Positions 8,591-17,204 of a stretch of 62,640 bases of DNA are shown one piece after another (position 1 is the first letter of the stretch; each line of letters starts with the position of its first letter). A model generated the notes under the pieces. That model was not told where the DNA came from, made no database searches, and worked only from the letters and a program-made list of their open reading frames with translations. The DNA comes from Deltaproteobacteria bacterium (GTDB taxonomy: Bacteria; Desulfobacterota; Syntrophia; Syntrophales; UBA5619), in assembly GCA_021372695.1 (NCBI GenBank), contig JAJFTY010000185.1:1-62640 (forward strand), given 5' to 3'. Both the position numbers and the translations under genes were made by a program.

Positions 8591-8620
8591 CGGCGCCGAT
8601 TGTACCAGAGATCGGCGCCG
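8591..8620 (-). terminator. Hairpin downstream of the DUF6515-like gene
   Basis: CGGCGCCGAT and ATCGGCGCCG form a perfect 10-bp stem with a 10-nt loop just after the exported-protein gene ending at 8638. On the minus strand only a weak TTTCTATGT follows, so termination strength is uncertain. Confidence 0.5.
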
Positions 8621-8637
8621 ATGGAAACCGGATTCCT

Positions 8638-9330
8638 CTATTTGACGGTGTATCCGCGCCCGTCGAGGCAGGCCGCCATCGCCCGCTGGTAATCGGCGCG
8701 CCTCTCCACCCGCCGAGACTCCGGTGTGGTGTCGGGCGGTTGCGTCGGGTCGAAGTTCGTCTGGCCCACGGCCCAGCGGTGGCACGCATAGCGATCATCG
8801 GCCTGCTGGTTCTCGTTCTGACCCAAGCGGGGATAGATGAACATCTGGTCTGCAGGCGGCGGTGCCGGGCTGACCTCCTCCTTGGGCGGCTCGACAATCA
8901 CATAGCCGCTTCCCTGATGCGCATAGTAGACTTCGTTGGCATAGTAGTAAGGGATGCCGTGCACCCAGATCGTCGTGTAATAGGGGGGCAGGAACGGGAC
9001 GAAAAGGCCGAACGGCGGAACGACGACGGTGAAACTCGGCCCGTATGGCCGGTACCAGGCGCCCCCGGAGAAGTAGTACCGCGACCCGCGGTGGACAATA
9101 ACCCTGTGGTCGCGCGGCAGGGTCCGGATGACCACGCCGCGAGAGGGGTAGTCGCGGTCATGATGGTACCGCGAATCGTGAAATTCGCGTGGGTGCGGAC
9201 CGCGATCCGCCCGGCCCGGTCCCCGCTCCGCTTGCGCGGCCGGTGTCCAGGCGAACAGGATGATGGCCGACAACAGGGCCAACATCAGCCCGAGTGGAAG
9301 GTATTTGTTTGTCTGCGTAATAGGTGTCAT
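8638..9330 (-). CDS. Exported DUF6515-like protein with C-terminal Cys module
   Basis: A 230-residue exported protein. An N-terminal signal peptide (LGLMLALLSAIILFAWTPAA, cleaved near AQA) leads into a His/Arg/Asp-rich segment. A Tyr/Pro-rich region follows (RGSRYYFSGGAWYRPYGP and VPPFGLFVPFLPPYYTTIW), as in DUF6515-type proteins. The C-terminal 70 residues carry DRYACHRWAVGQTNFDP and RAMAACLDGRGYTVK, closely matching the next gene upstream. The start at 9330 is chosen because GGAGG lies 8 nt before it; the ATG at 9345 overlaps that site. Function unknown; a periplasmic or envelope location is inferred. Confidence 0.75.
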   Translation of the reverse strand: MTPITQTNKYLPLGLMLALLSAIILFAWTPAAQAERGPGRADRGPHPREFHDSRYHHDRDYPSRGVVIRTLPRDHRVIVHRGSRYYFSGGAWYRPYGPSFTVVVPPFGLFVPFLPPYYTTIWVHGIPYYYANEVYYAHQGSGYVIVEPPKEEVSPAPPPADQMFIYPRLGQNENQQADDRYACHRWAVGQTNFDPTQPPDTTPESRRVERRADYQRAMAACLDGRGYTVK

Positions 9331-9396
9331 GGCTCTTGCCTCCATAAAATCGGCTTGTTCTGCTTATCGTTCTGTTCATTGTTCATAAACGGCTCT

Positions 9397-10017
9397 TTAC
9401 CGTACGGTGTAGCCGCGTCCCTCCAGGCAGGCGGACATGGCCCGCCGGAACACGGAAGCCTTCTCCTCCAGCCGGGCGTCATAGGCCCGGCCTTGCGCGG
9501 CATAGGCCTCCTCCTGGCGCCGGGCGGCTTCCACCCTGCTCGCATCCGACGCTGCGCCGGCGATGGCGCCACCCGATGCGCCGATCAGGGCGCCCTCGAC
9601 GGCATGTCGCGGTCCCCCGATCAGCGCACCCAGCACGGCGCCGGCAATGGCCAGTGTGGCGGTATCATGACCCGGCGGCGGCATCGGCACGACCCTGACG
9701 CGCTGATTCTGCGGGATCGCCGACTGGCCGGGGTCGAAGCCGGTCTGCGTGATCGCCCAGTTGTAGCATTCGTAGTGGTCGCGGGATTGTTGTTCCGGGG
9801 TCTGGCCCGCCTTGGGGTAAAAATAGACCTGGGTCGAAGGGACCGGCTGAGGTGCGACGGACTCCCGGGGCATGGGGCGCTGAACGGTCCGGTAAGGTGC
9901 TGGGTAGCATGCCGCCAGCGCCAGGACGGCCAGCAGAAGCGAAAACCAGACCCAAACTCCCTGCGTTGGCCGTTTCTGTCGATGTCCGAGCATTTTCATG
10001 CGATTTGTTGCCTTCAT
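9397..10017 (-). CDS. Glycine-zipper lipoprotein with split Cys module
   Basis: A 206-residue protein with a lipoprotein-type leader (LLLAVLALAAC, lipobox LAAC). The first half of the Cys module is VYFYPKAGQTPEQQSRDHYECYNWAITQTGFDP. Then comes a glycine-zipper segment of about 50 residues (LAIAGAVLGALIGG and LIGASGGAIAGAASDA), and finally RAMSACLEGRGYTVR. Glycine zippers pack helices in the outer membrane or its lipoproteins. The start at 10017 follows GGAG at good spacing; a longer frame to 10080 has no ribosome site. It is the paralogue and likely operon partner of the DUF6515-like gene 66 bp downstream. The function is not known. Confidence 0.78.
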   Translation of the reverse strand: MKATNRMKMLGHRQKRPTQGVWVWFSLLLAVLALAACYPAPYRTVQRPMPRESVAPQPVPSTQVYFYPKAGQTPEQQSRDHYECYNWAITQTGFDPGQSAIPQNQRVRVVPMPPPGHDTATLAIAGAVLGALIGGPRHAVEGALIGASGGAIAGAASDASRVEAARRQEEAYAAQGRAYDARLEEKASVFRRAMSACLEGRGYTVR

Positions 10018-10374
10018 GATTACTCTCCTGCATGTCGACGAGCCGCCGAAACGACGGGTGAACAGGACGGCGGCTGCCATCGTTTCTTGTTATCCTATCA
10101 CCCGCGATCTGCCTCGTACAATGACTACAGCAAGGAGCATGCCGTTTGTCGGTGAAGCGATCCGTTTCTGAAATAAGCTTGTGATTCAAAGTGTTCCCGA
10201 TACGGCGGCGTCTGCTTCGCAACCAGGTATGCGTAAAAAGTATCCAATTGGGCGGCCGTCTGAGCATAAAATATCCATCAGGGAGTCCTGTACTCCATCT
10301 GGGGCGGGCCGGCGAGTCTCGGTCCCGAGGCTTCTCAATGTCGAGCCATCAGCCTTCCTGAGTTCATCCCGGGA
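10018..10374. other. 357-bp intergenic stretch, nothing recognised
   Basis: The spacing lies between the glycine-zipper lipoprotein start and the end of the reductive-dehalogenase-like gene, both on the minus strand. I see no gene, strong hairpin with T-tract or clear promoter in it. Confidence 0.5.
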
Positions 10375-11577
10375 TCAGGCGAGAGCGCCGGTGCCGGGCG
10401 TCCGTTTTTCTCCGTCGAGTGATAGGATCTTCTGGATGACCTCCCTGTTCCCCTTCATTGCTTCGATCATCTCCGGGTCGACACCCCGGGAGAAGGGGCA
10501 GCTGGACATGCAAATCCCGCAGCCCGTTCCGAGGTTCATCCACATCTCCATGCATCTGGTGCTCTGATGTCTCCACTGCCAAAGTCCATTGAAGAGTTCA
10601 GGTCCCTGAAAACTGACCGCTTTCGCGGGACAGTCGATAGCACATTTCAGGCAGGCGCTGCAAAATTCAACCATGCCGAAATCGACGGGTCCGTCTTCGA
10701 GGAGGGGCATGCTGGTGTGTATCGCACCGACCTTCAGACGATTGCCGAACGCCCTGCTGATGACGCAGTTGCAGCGGCCGATCTGGCCGATGCCGGCCGC
10801 AGCGGCCAGAGGCGTCATCGGAGAGTGGTACTCGAAAAAATTGTCGGTCTGGGCCTCATAGCCCAATGACTTGATGTATATCGCGATTTGAGCCGTGACG
10901 GCGGTGCAGCGGGCATAACCCAGCATGGCGGCCGTCCATACCCCGTCCGTCGCCGCGTTGCAGATCATCTCCTTATCCAGCGCGGAAGCCACGACAATGG
11001 CATATCGGTATGTCAGATGAATCCGTTTCCCGTAGCCGACGCCCATTCCGTACATGTCTCCCCGGTGCGTGTAGGGATGGTGCTCTTCCAATCGTGCGAT
11101 GCCCACGGCATCCGCGCCGTACCGGAGCGCCAGTCTCTTGATGAACGCCGTCATCTCCCCGGGATCCGTCTTGACCTGATGCCGGGAGATCTTCTGTTGA
11201 TGAGCCGCCTGATTCATCGCCCTGGCCGCGATCAGAGGAGGCTTCCCGACGGTGATGTGGCTCCGGACGATCTCTTCATCCGGAATGATGCCGTACATGA
11301 TCGGCATATCCGATGCATCCATCTGGATCTTTGTCATTTTCAGCAAGGATGCCCAGTTCATGATTTTCTGCATGACGGCCATCATTCTCTGGCGATTTTC
11401 CAGTTTCTCCGGTTCAACGCCGAAAATCTTGGCCATCATTCGTCTGGTGGATTCTCTGACCCGGTCATCTTCTGCCCGGAATTCAGGGTGCTGCTTATAG
11501 TAGTGATCGTATTTGCGGGTCCCCGGGATCAGGCCGATCCGGGAAAACATGGTATCCCTCTCATCGAATTGCTTCAC
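10375..11577 (-). CDS. Reductive dehalogenase-like corrinoid/Fe-S protein, cytoplasmic type
   Basis: A 400-residue protein matching the RdhA catalytic core (related to epoxyqueuosine reductase). Motifs in order: RYGADAVGIARLE (about 152), YAIVVASALDKEMI, AAAAGIGQIGR (258-268), GNRLKVGAIHTSMPL, then CSACLKCAIDCP (Cys 306, 309, 312, 316) and C342...CGICMSSCP (353, 356, 360), enough for two 4Fe-4S clusters. Respiratory RdhA proteins carry a Tat signal and a neighbouring rdhB anchor; neither is present. A soluble enzyme is therefore likely, and the substrate could be a halogenated aromatic or something unrelated. The GTG at 11577 has AGGAG 10 nt upstream; an ATG at 11550 with AGAGGG is an equally good start. 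Confidence 0.75.
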   Translation of the reverse strand: MKQFDERDTMFSRIGLIPGTRKYDHYYKQHPEFRAEDDRVRESTRRMMAKIFGVEPEKLENRQRMMAVMQKIMNWASLLKMTKIQMDASDMPIMYGIIPDEEIVRSHITVGKPPLIAARAMNQAAHQQKISRHQVKTDPGEMTAFIKRLALRYGADAVGIARLEEHHPYTHRGDMYGMGVGYGKRIHLTYRYAIVVASALDKEMICNAATDGVWTAAMLGYARCTAVTAQIAIYIKSLGYEAQTDNFFEYHSPMTPLAAAAGIGQIGRCNCVISRAFGNRLKVGAIHTSMPLLEDGPVDFGMVEFCSACLKCAIDCPAKAVSFQGPELFNGLWQWRHQSTRCMEMWMNLGTGCGICMSSCPFSRGVDPEMIEAMKGNREVIQKILSLDGEKRTPGTGALA

Positions 11578-11901
11578 GCCGCAGACTCCTGGAAAACAGT
11601 CATAGACCGTCAGAAAGCCAGCGTATCATGACCGCATTTCCCGGGCCTTCCGAGTGTAACGCACTTTATCATAATGACCCTGGAAATGACATGATCGATG
11701 ACCGATTCAGGCCGGCAATACTTATCCATCGTTGGCTTTCCGGATGCAGAGCATCCCAGTCAAAACACCCGGTCAAAATATCCCTTGACAATCAAAAGCA
11801 GCCTCTTATACTCAGGCCGCTTCAGGACAATGTCCCATCTTCGTAGTGTCTTCTCCAAATAGTTGCCGCTCCCTATGCGTAGTCTTCTGGAGGAATGAGA
11901 C
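11578..11901. other. 324-bp divergent intergenic region
   Basis: The region separates the divergent dehalogenase-like and propeller/TIG genes. The right part holds the promoter listed below and a ribosome site (GGAGG near 11890). No gene is supported. Confidence 0.5.
11785..11812 (+). promoter_or_regulatory. Sigma-70 type promoter of the large exported protein
   Basis: A consensus TTGACA (11785-11790) and TATACT (11807-11812) with 16-bp spacing. Transcription would start near 11819, about 83 nt before the ATG at 11902. Confidence 0.7.
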
Positions 11902-14900
11902 ATGAACTCTCACCGAAGTTTCCTCACCATTTTGAGAATCAATCTGCAAGCCTCTGTGTTCCTGCTTGGCCTGATGCTGGCGCCTGTGTCTGTTCTCGCG
12001 CAAGCCGGATGGCATCCGCAGACCCTGCCAGCCCTTTCCGCCGGCGTGACCTACAGTCTCAACGGCATCGAGGCGGTGAGCGCGACGGAGGTTTGGCTGG
12101 CCGGCCGTCTCAGTACCGGTGAAGCGGCCATCCTCAAGACCCTCGACGGATCGAGCTGGTCCCTCGTCTTCAGCAAGGGCGGCGACACGGATCCGTGGAG
12201 GTCTTTCGGGGAATTCATCAGTCTGTCGGTCGTGGACGGCAACCATGCCTGGGCCGCCGGGATCAACGGCCTCACGGCCTATACCACGGACGGCGGCGCC
12301 ACGTGGTTGCGCGAAGCGAATGGCTGCAATGCCGGCAATGTCGGCGGTACGGTGATGCACAATCACGGCCTCAAAGCCGTCGGCGCGACCAATGTCTGGG
12401 CGACCGGGTGGAGCGATCCATACGGGCTGATCTGGCATCGTCCCTACTCCGGCAACTGCAGCGATTGGGGGTATTATCCGTACCGCCAGGAATTCGTTGG
12501 TGGGGACGTCCTGGCGATTGATGCGGTGGATGATCAAAACGCCTGGGCCGTCGGCTACTGCGGCATCGTCCATACGGCAGATGGCGGCGGCACATGGACC
12601 ACCGAGGTTGCGTCGCCCGGCAGCCTGTTGAATGATGTTGCGGTGGTCAGTTCCAGCGTTGCCTGGGCCGTGGGTGATAGCGGACGCATCATGAAGACGA
12701 TCGACGGCGGCGCGAGTTGGGTCGTTCAGGGATCCGGCGTCACTGCAAATCTGCACGGAATCTCCGCCGTGAGCGCCGATGTGGCCTGGGCGGTGGGAGA
12801 AAGCGGGACCATCATCAAGACCGTCGACGGAGGTGCCACGTGGCGTTCACAGGTATCGGGCGCGGCAACGACGATGAGGAGGATCACGGCCGTAGACGTC
12901 AATACGGCGTGGGCAATCGACAATCAGGCGGCCGTCCTGGCCGTGACCGACGGCGGCGTATACCAGCCCCTCTCCGCACCGGGCATCGGCGGCGTTTCCC
13001 CCGCAGGCGGGCCGATCGCCGGCGGATCGACGATCGATGTATCGGGCCGGGACTTCCGGCCGGGCGCCCGCGTGTACTTCGGCGGCATAGAGGCGGCCAG
13101 TGTGACATACAACGCTTGGGCACTCACGGTCACGACGCCGACCCATGCAGCGGGCATCGTGGACGTGACCGTCGTCAACCCCGACGGGCAGTCCGCGACC
13201 ATGGCCAACGCCTTCGCCTTTGCCGACACCCAGCCCCTGATCGTCTCCCTCGAACCCTCCTACGGTTATGTGAACACCGGGGTGGAACTCAGTGTCTACG
13301 GCGCGGGGTTGACCCCCGACGAGTCGGCGACAACGCCCGTCCCGACCGTCAACGTCAACGGCACGGCCGTTGACGGGACTGACGCGGGCTATGGTTACGT
13401 GCATGCCTCCTTCCCGAGCAATCTGTTGACAACCGCCGGTTTGGCTAACGTCACCGTGACCACCGATGCGGGCACATCCAACACCCTGCCATTTTCCGTC
13501 AACCACGGTTCCGTCTATGTATCGTACTCGTCTTCAGCGGTGACCGTTCCCTCCCTTTCCGGCCCGATCGAAGTGACGTTCTTCGATAAGAGCGATAGCG
13601 GCTCGCTCAAGGCGGCCAAGGTCCCCGCAACGCCGGAAAGGGTGAACGGCAGCAGCACGGCGTTTCCGTCGGGGTACGCATTCTTGCCGAGCTACTACTA
13701 CGTCATCACTGCCGAGGATTTGACCTCCTATGGGGCGGCAAATATTTGTTTCCCTTACGCGGAAGCGGATATCACATCTGCCGGCCTGGATGAGTCGAAA
13801 CTCCGGCTGCTGCGCTATGTGCCGGAGAGCTATTCATGGACAGACGTGACGTTCACCCTGGATACGACGGCCAATGTGATCTGCGGCACCACGGCCGCAC
13901 TGGGGTCGTATTTCGCCTTTGCCCAGAGCCCGACGCCGGCACCGGCCGTGTCGTCGGTTTTGCCGGCCATCAGTCCGCCAGCCGGCGGCTCGACCGTGAC
14001 GATCAGCGGGAGCCTGTTTGCACCCAATGCCACGGTGACGTTCGGCGGCGTGGCCGCGACAGAGGTGACGGTTGTGAACGGCATCAAGATCACGGCGACG
14101 GTTCCGGCCCATGCCCTGGGGGTTGTCGATGTCGTGGTCACCAATCCCGATGCTCGGAGCGGCACCCTGATCGGCGGCTTCGAGTACGTGGGACCGCCGA
14201 TGGTGATATCCGTCACGCCCGACAGCGGTCATTACGGAACGGAGATCACGGTCACCGGGACCGGCTTCCGGAGCGGCGGCACCATTACATTCGGCGGTAA
14301 TACAATGTGGGGCGCATCGGTCACCGACACGACGATTACGGGAGAAGTTCCGGGTCACGCCGCCGGGCTCGTCGATGTGGTCGTCACCAATGCCGATGGG
14401 CAGACGGGGATGCTAGCCAATGCGTTCACCTATGTGCCGGCGCCGGCCATTGCGTACGTCGAACCAAACGGGGGACCGGTCGAAGGAGGAACAACCGTGA
14501 CGGTCAAGGGAACGGGTTTCCAGACCGGCGCCACCGTGGTATTCGACGGTACGGAGGCGACCGACGTTGTCGTGGTCAATGCGACCACCATCACGGCCGC
14601 AACCCCTGCCCACGATGCAGGAACAATATCTGTCACGGTCACCAACCCGGACGGACAATCGGGGGCGATCTCCGGGATCTATCGCGGGTTTACATATGGC
14701 AAATCGCCTTCGATCATCACCTGGGAAAATCCGGCGAGCATTACATACGGAACGAGGCTCAGCGCAACACAGTTGAATGCATCGGCAAATGTCGAAGGGA
14801 CGTTCAGCTATTCACCGGCGGTGGGGAATTTGGCCTCGATGGGTACAATACCGCTGACCGTGCAGTTTACGCCGACGGACACGGATATCTACACACGTGC

Positions 14901-15111
14901 ACAGAAGAGCGTGAGCCTGGTCGTGCTCCCCGCGCAGGGGGATCTCAATGCCGACGGTGCCGTGAATGTCCAGGACGCCGTTATGGTCTTGCAGCTCCTC
15001 TCGGCGCGGACGCCGTCGACGCCGAACGTCGGCGCTGATGTCAATAACGATGACACCATCGGTCTGGAGGAGGCGATCTTCATCCTTCAGAAGGCGGCAG
15101 GGATGAGATAG
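11902..15111 (+). CDS. Large secreted Ycf48-propeller / TIG / MBG / dockerin-like protein
   Basis: A 1069-residue exported protein. A signal peptide (about residues 13-33) ends at VLAQA. Residues about 45-355 are Ycf48/BNR-like propeller repeats with recurring AWAVG, IDGGASW, VDGGATW and TDGG units. IPT/TIG domains lie at about 360-440, 679-763, 764-846 and 847-933, with a more divergent one near 441-530; each shows GGxxxTVxGxxF and ends near VTNPDG. An MBG-like domain follows (934-1010), then a dockerin-like pair of calcium loops (GDLNADGAVNVQDAV and DVNNDDTIGLEEAI) at the C terminus. GGAGG lies before the ATG. This looks like a surface or extracellular adhesion/scaffold protein. No cohesin is visible in the window, so a partner is unknown. 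Confidence 0.85.
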   Translation: MNSHRSFLTILRINLQASVFLLGLMLAPVSVLAQAGWHPQTLPALSAGVTYSLNGIEAVSATEVWLAGRLSTGEAAILKTLDGSSWSLVFSKGGDTDPWRSFGEFISLSVVDGNHAWAAGINGLTAYTTDGGATWLREANGCNAGNVGGTVMHNHGLKAVGATNVWATGWSDPYGLIWHRPYSGNCSDWGYYPYRQEFVGGDVLAIDAVDDQNAWAVGYCGIVHTADGGGTWTTEVASPGSLLNDVAVVSSSVAWAVGDSGRIMKTIDGGASWVVQGSGVTANLHGISAVSADVAWAVGESGTIIKTVDGGATWRSQVSGAATTMRRITAVDVNTAWAIDNQAAVLAVTDGGVYQPLSAPGIGGVSPAGGPIAGGSTIDVSGRDFRPGARVYFGGIEAASVTYNAWALTVTTPTHAAGIVDVTVVNPDGQSATMANAFAFADTQPLIVSLEPSYGYVNTGVELSVYGAGLTPDESATTPVPTVNVNGTAVDGTDAGYGYVHASFPSNLLTTAGLANVTVTTDAGTSNTLPFSVNHGSVYVSYSSSAVTVPSLSGPIEVTFFDKSDSGSLKAAKVPATPERVNGSSTAFPSGYAFLPSYYYVITAEDLTSYGAANICFPYAEADITSAGLDESKLRLLRYVPESYSWTDVTFTLDTTANVICGTTAALGSYFAFAQSPTPAPAVSSVLPAISPPAGGSTVTISGSLFAPNATVTFGGVAATEVTVVNGIKITATVPAHALGVVDVVVTNPDARSGTLIGGFEYVGPPMVISVTPDSGHYGTEITVTGTGFRSGGTITFGGNTMWGASVTDTTITGEVPGHAAGLVDVVVTNADGQTGMLANAFTYVPAPAIAYVEPNGGPVEGGTTVTVKGTGFQTGATVVFDGTEATDVVVVNATTITAATPAHDAGTISVTVTNPDGQSGAISGIYRGFTYGKSPSIITWENPASITYGTRLSATQLNASANVEGTFSYSPAVGNLASMGTIPLTVQFTPTDTDIYTRAQKSVSLVVLPAQGDLNADGAVNVQDAVMVLQLLSARTPSTPNVGADVNNDDTIGLEEAIFILQKAAGMR

Positions 15112-15232
15112 CTTCGTCTCAGCGGGTTCATCTCGGAGGCAAGACGACGCGGGTGAAAAGGTGTTGCGGCGCAGGTTGTCGCTTCGAGGAAGCATGACGT
15201 GTGCTGCGTGTGTCGTCCAAACGGAAACGTCT

Positions 15233-15903
15233 CTACGGGATGACTACATTCAGCTTGTCGAAGCCTGCATAGGCAAAATAGACCGCAAACGCGACCAGGA
15301 AGGCCGCGCAGACGGCTATGAGACCCTGGTAGAGGCGGTCGGTCAGAAATCTTCTGCCCCCCGCCACCACCGCCGCGACCAGTGAATACCAGGCCAGATC
15401 GGCCAGGATGTGGCCGGCAAAGAAAAAGACGATGCCCCAGAGGCCAAATCGCCCGGCATAGAGGATGTAAACCAGGCCGATCGTCGCCCACCAGATCACC
15501 CAGTACGGATTGGCCACGCTCATCAAGATTCCGCTGACCACCAGATGGCCCCCCATGTTCGGCTTGCCCCGCAGCGAAAGATGAAGGGAGGGCAATGAGC
15601 GGAACATCCCGAAAGCCATCCAGACGAGAAGGACGGACCCGACAAACGCAATGACGGAGAAGACTGCGGGCTGCTGAAAGAGGGGCGCAAGTCCCATCAG
15701 AAAGGCGATGACGAGCGCTCCCTCCAAGATGGCGTGACCGGCTATCAGGAGGGGTCCTGCGATGAAGCCGCGTTGTGAACTCTCCGTGATCGTGGCCGTC
15801 AGAAGCGGCCCCGGCATCAGGGCCCCGAGAGGGCAATCACAAAGGATGAAGCAAAGATGGTAAACAAGCTCGTCAATAAGTCCCTCGCGATTTCAGTCGT
15901 CAT
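15233..15903 (-). CDS. LysE-family exporter, probable frameshift near N terminus
   Basis: The intact part (15233-15817, 194 residues) is a LysE/RhtB-type transporter: MPGPLLTATITESS, a Gly-rich helix, VSGILMSVANPYWVIWWATIG and four to five membrane helices. Members normally have a first helix before the PGP motif. That helix is present in another frame: from the ATG at 15903 it reads MTTEIARDLLTSLFTIFASS, then FVIALSG, and hits a stop at the C-run 15823-15826. One extra base there would join it in frame to ALMPGPLL. So the gene is either a recent pseudogene or carries an assembly error. The family exports amino acids or small metabolites. Confidence 0.7.
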
Positions 15904-16144
15904 GTTCAACGGAACTGCCGTTTCTTTGGGTCCTTTCTACCACTGGAAAGAGCAATCCGCCAAGAGGTTACTTCGGTAACCAATCCCCCCCATTTCGCTC
16001 CCAATCAATCCTTATTACCTCTCTTCGCAACGGGTCGTATTTCCCCTACATGCGGGAGGCGTGTCGGGCGCCCCAATGCGGCCGTCGGGTTTAGGGCAAA
16101 ACTTGGATCAAAAACGAAAATTTATACGTCAACGAGGAATTGAA

Positions 16145-16810
16145 ATGAATAGAATGATCGTATCGATTTGCCTGGGAGTGTTGCTCGTGGCTTCATTGCT
16201 GACGGGCTGCACAGCGCCGCAGACCAGAACCGAGAAGGGCGCCGTCTATGGGACTGCGGGAGGCGCCGCGGCCGGCGCCGTGCTCGGACAGGTGATCGCC
16301 CATGATACGAAGGGCACCTTGATCGGCGCAGCCATCGGCGCCGCGCTGGGAGGGCTCGGAGGAGCCGGCGTCGGGAAGATGATGGACAACCAGGAGCGAG
16401 ACATGCGCGCCGCTTTGGCGTCCTCGGAGGCCGCCGCCGTGACCAGGGAAGGCAACCTGCTGGCCGTGACCTTCAAAGGTGACGTCACGTTCGACACCGG
16501 TTCTGCGGTTGTCAGGCCGGGAATTCACTCTGAGATCGACCGCGTCGCCCGCGTGATGAACCAATACCCGAACACGGTCATCCGTGTCGAAGGGCATACC
16601 GACAGCCGGGGCTCCGACGAATACAACATGGAACTTTCGAACCGGCGCGCCAATGCGGTCAAGGAGTTGTTGGTTCAGCGCGGCATCGCCGGAAACCGGA
16701 TTGAAGTGTTCGGATTCGGAAAGACCATGCCCGTGGCCAGCAATGACACGGAAGCGGGACGGCAACGAAACAGGCGGGTGGAGATCAAAATCGCGCCCCA
16801 GACCCAGTAA
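16145..16810 (+). CDS. OmpA-family lipoprotein with glycine zipper (YiaD-like)
   Basis: A 221-residue lipoprotein. The leader ends in LLTGC (lipobox, Cys about 21). A glycine-zipper region follows (GTAGGAAAGAVLG and IGAAIGAALGGLGGAGVG). The OmpA C-terminal peptidoglycan-binding domain begins near FKGDVTFDTGSAVV and has VEGHTDSRGSDEYNMELS, NRRANAVKELL and RNRRVEI. It would tether the outer membrane to peptidoglycan. The ATG at 16145 follows GAGGAATTGA and starts the signal peptide; the frame upstream to 16061 is not protein-like. It is monocistronic and rightward, converging on the AOR operon. Confidence 0.92.
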   Translation: MNRMIVSICLGVLLVASLLTGCTAPQTRTEKGAVYGTAGGAAAGAVLGQVIAHDTKGTLIGAAIGAALGGLGGAGVGKMMDNQERDMRAALASSEAAAVTREGNLLAVTFKGDVTFDTGSAVVRPGIHSEIDRVARVMNQYPNTVIRVEGHTDSRGSDEYNMELSNRRANAVKELLVQRGIAGNRIEVFGFGKTMPVASNDTEAGRQRNRRVEIKIAPQTQ

Positions 16811-16918
16811 GGCCCCAAAAGGAACGACGAAAAATTCCTCTGGCGGCTTGCCGGCTGGAGATCAGATTATCACAGATTCCCGGGACCGCACGATTTCCGG
16901 GGGCGGATTTGCGGGACA

Positions 16919-17200
16919 TTAGCCTCCGGCAACAGGTGGGAAGAGGGCAACGATGTCGCGGTCGCACAGCAGAGTGTCAAGCTGCTCCAGCGATGCGATG
17001 TTGTGGCCGTTCCGGAGAATGAGAATGTAAGGTTTCAGGTTCCCCGCCCCATCGAAGATTTTTCCCTTCAGGGCAGGATGGCTGTCGCAGAGGCTCTGCA
17101 AGAGCCTCGATACCGATGCTCCTTCGGGCAGCGAAAGCTCCACTTCCCTGGAACCGATCGTCTCCCGGAAATCGGCAAATGTCCTCAAGGTGATCTTCAT
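16919..17200 (-). CDS. MoaD/ThiS-family sulfur carrier of the AOR operon
   Basis: A 93-residue beta-grasp protein ending in PPVAGG, the di-glycine tail that is adenylated and thiocarboxylated in MoaD proteins. Conserved parts include FADFRETIG, LPEGASVSRLLQSL, and LKPYILILRNG. It would donate sulfur for the dithiolene of the tungsten/molybdenum pterin. The ATG at 17200 lies 4 bp after the stop of the FAD oxidoreductase gene, so translation is coupled; a longer frame to 17278 would lie inside that gene. Being the last gene of the operon suggests a dedicated carrier for the AOR cofactor (inference). Confidence 0.88.
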   Translation of the reverse strand: MKITLRTFADFRETIGSREVELSLPEGASVSRLLQSLCDSHPALKGKIFDGAGNLKPYILILRNGHNIASLEQLDTLLCDRDIVALFPPVAGG

Positions 17201-17204
17201 TCGA

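Noticed and set aside
8740..10155. 471-residue plus-strand frame
   Set aside because: It covers two minus-strand exported proteins with signal peptides and ribosome sites.
11628..11846. 72-residue plus-strand frame
   Set aside because: It runs through the promoter of the large exported protein and has no pattern.
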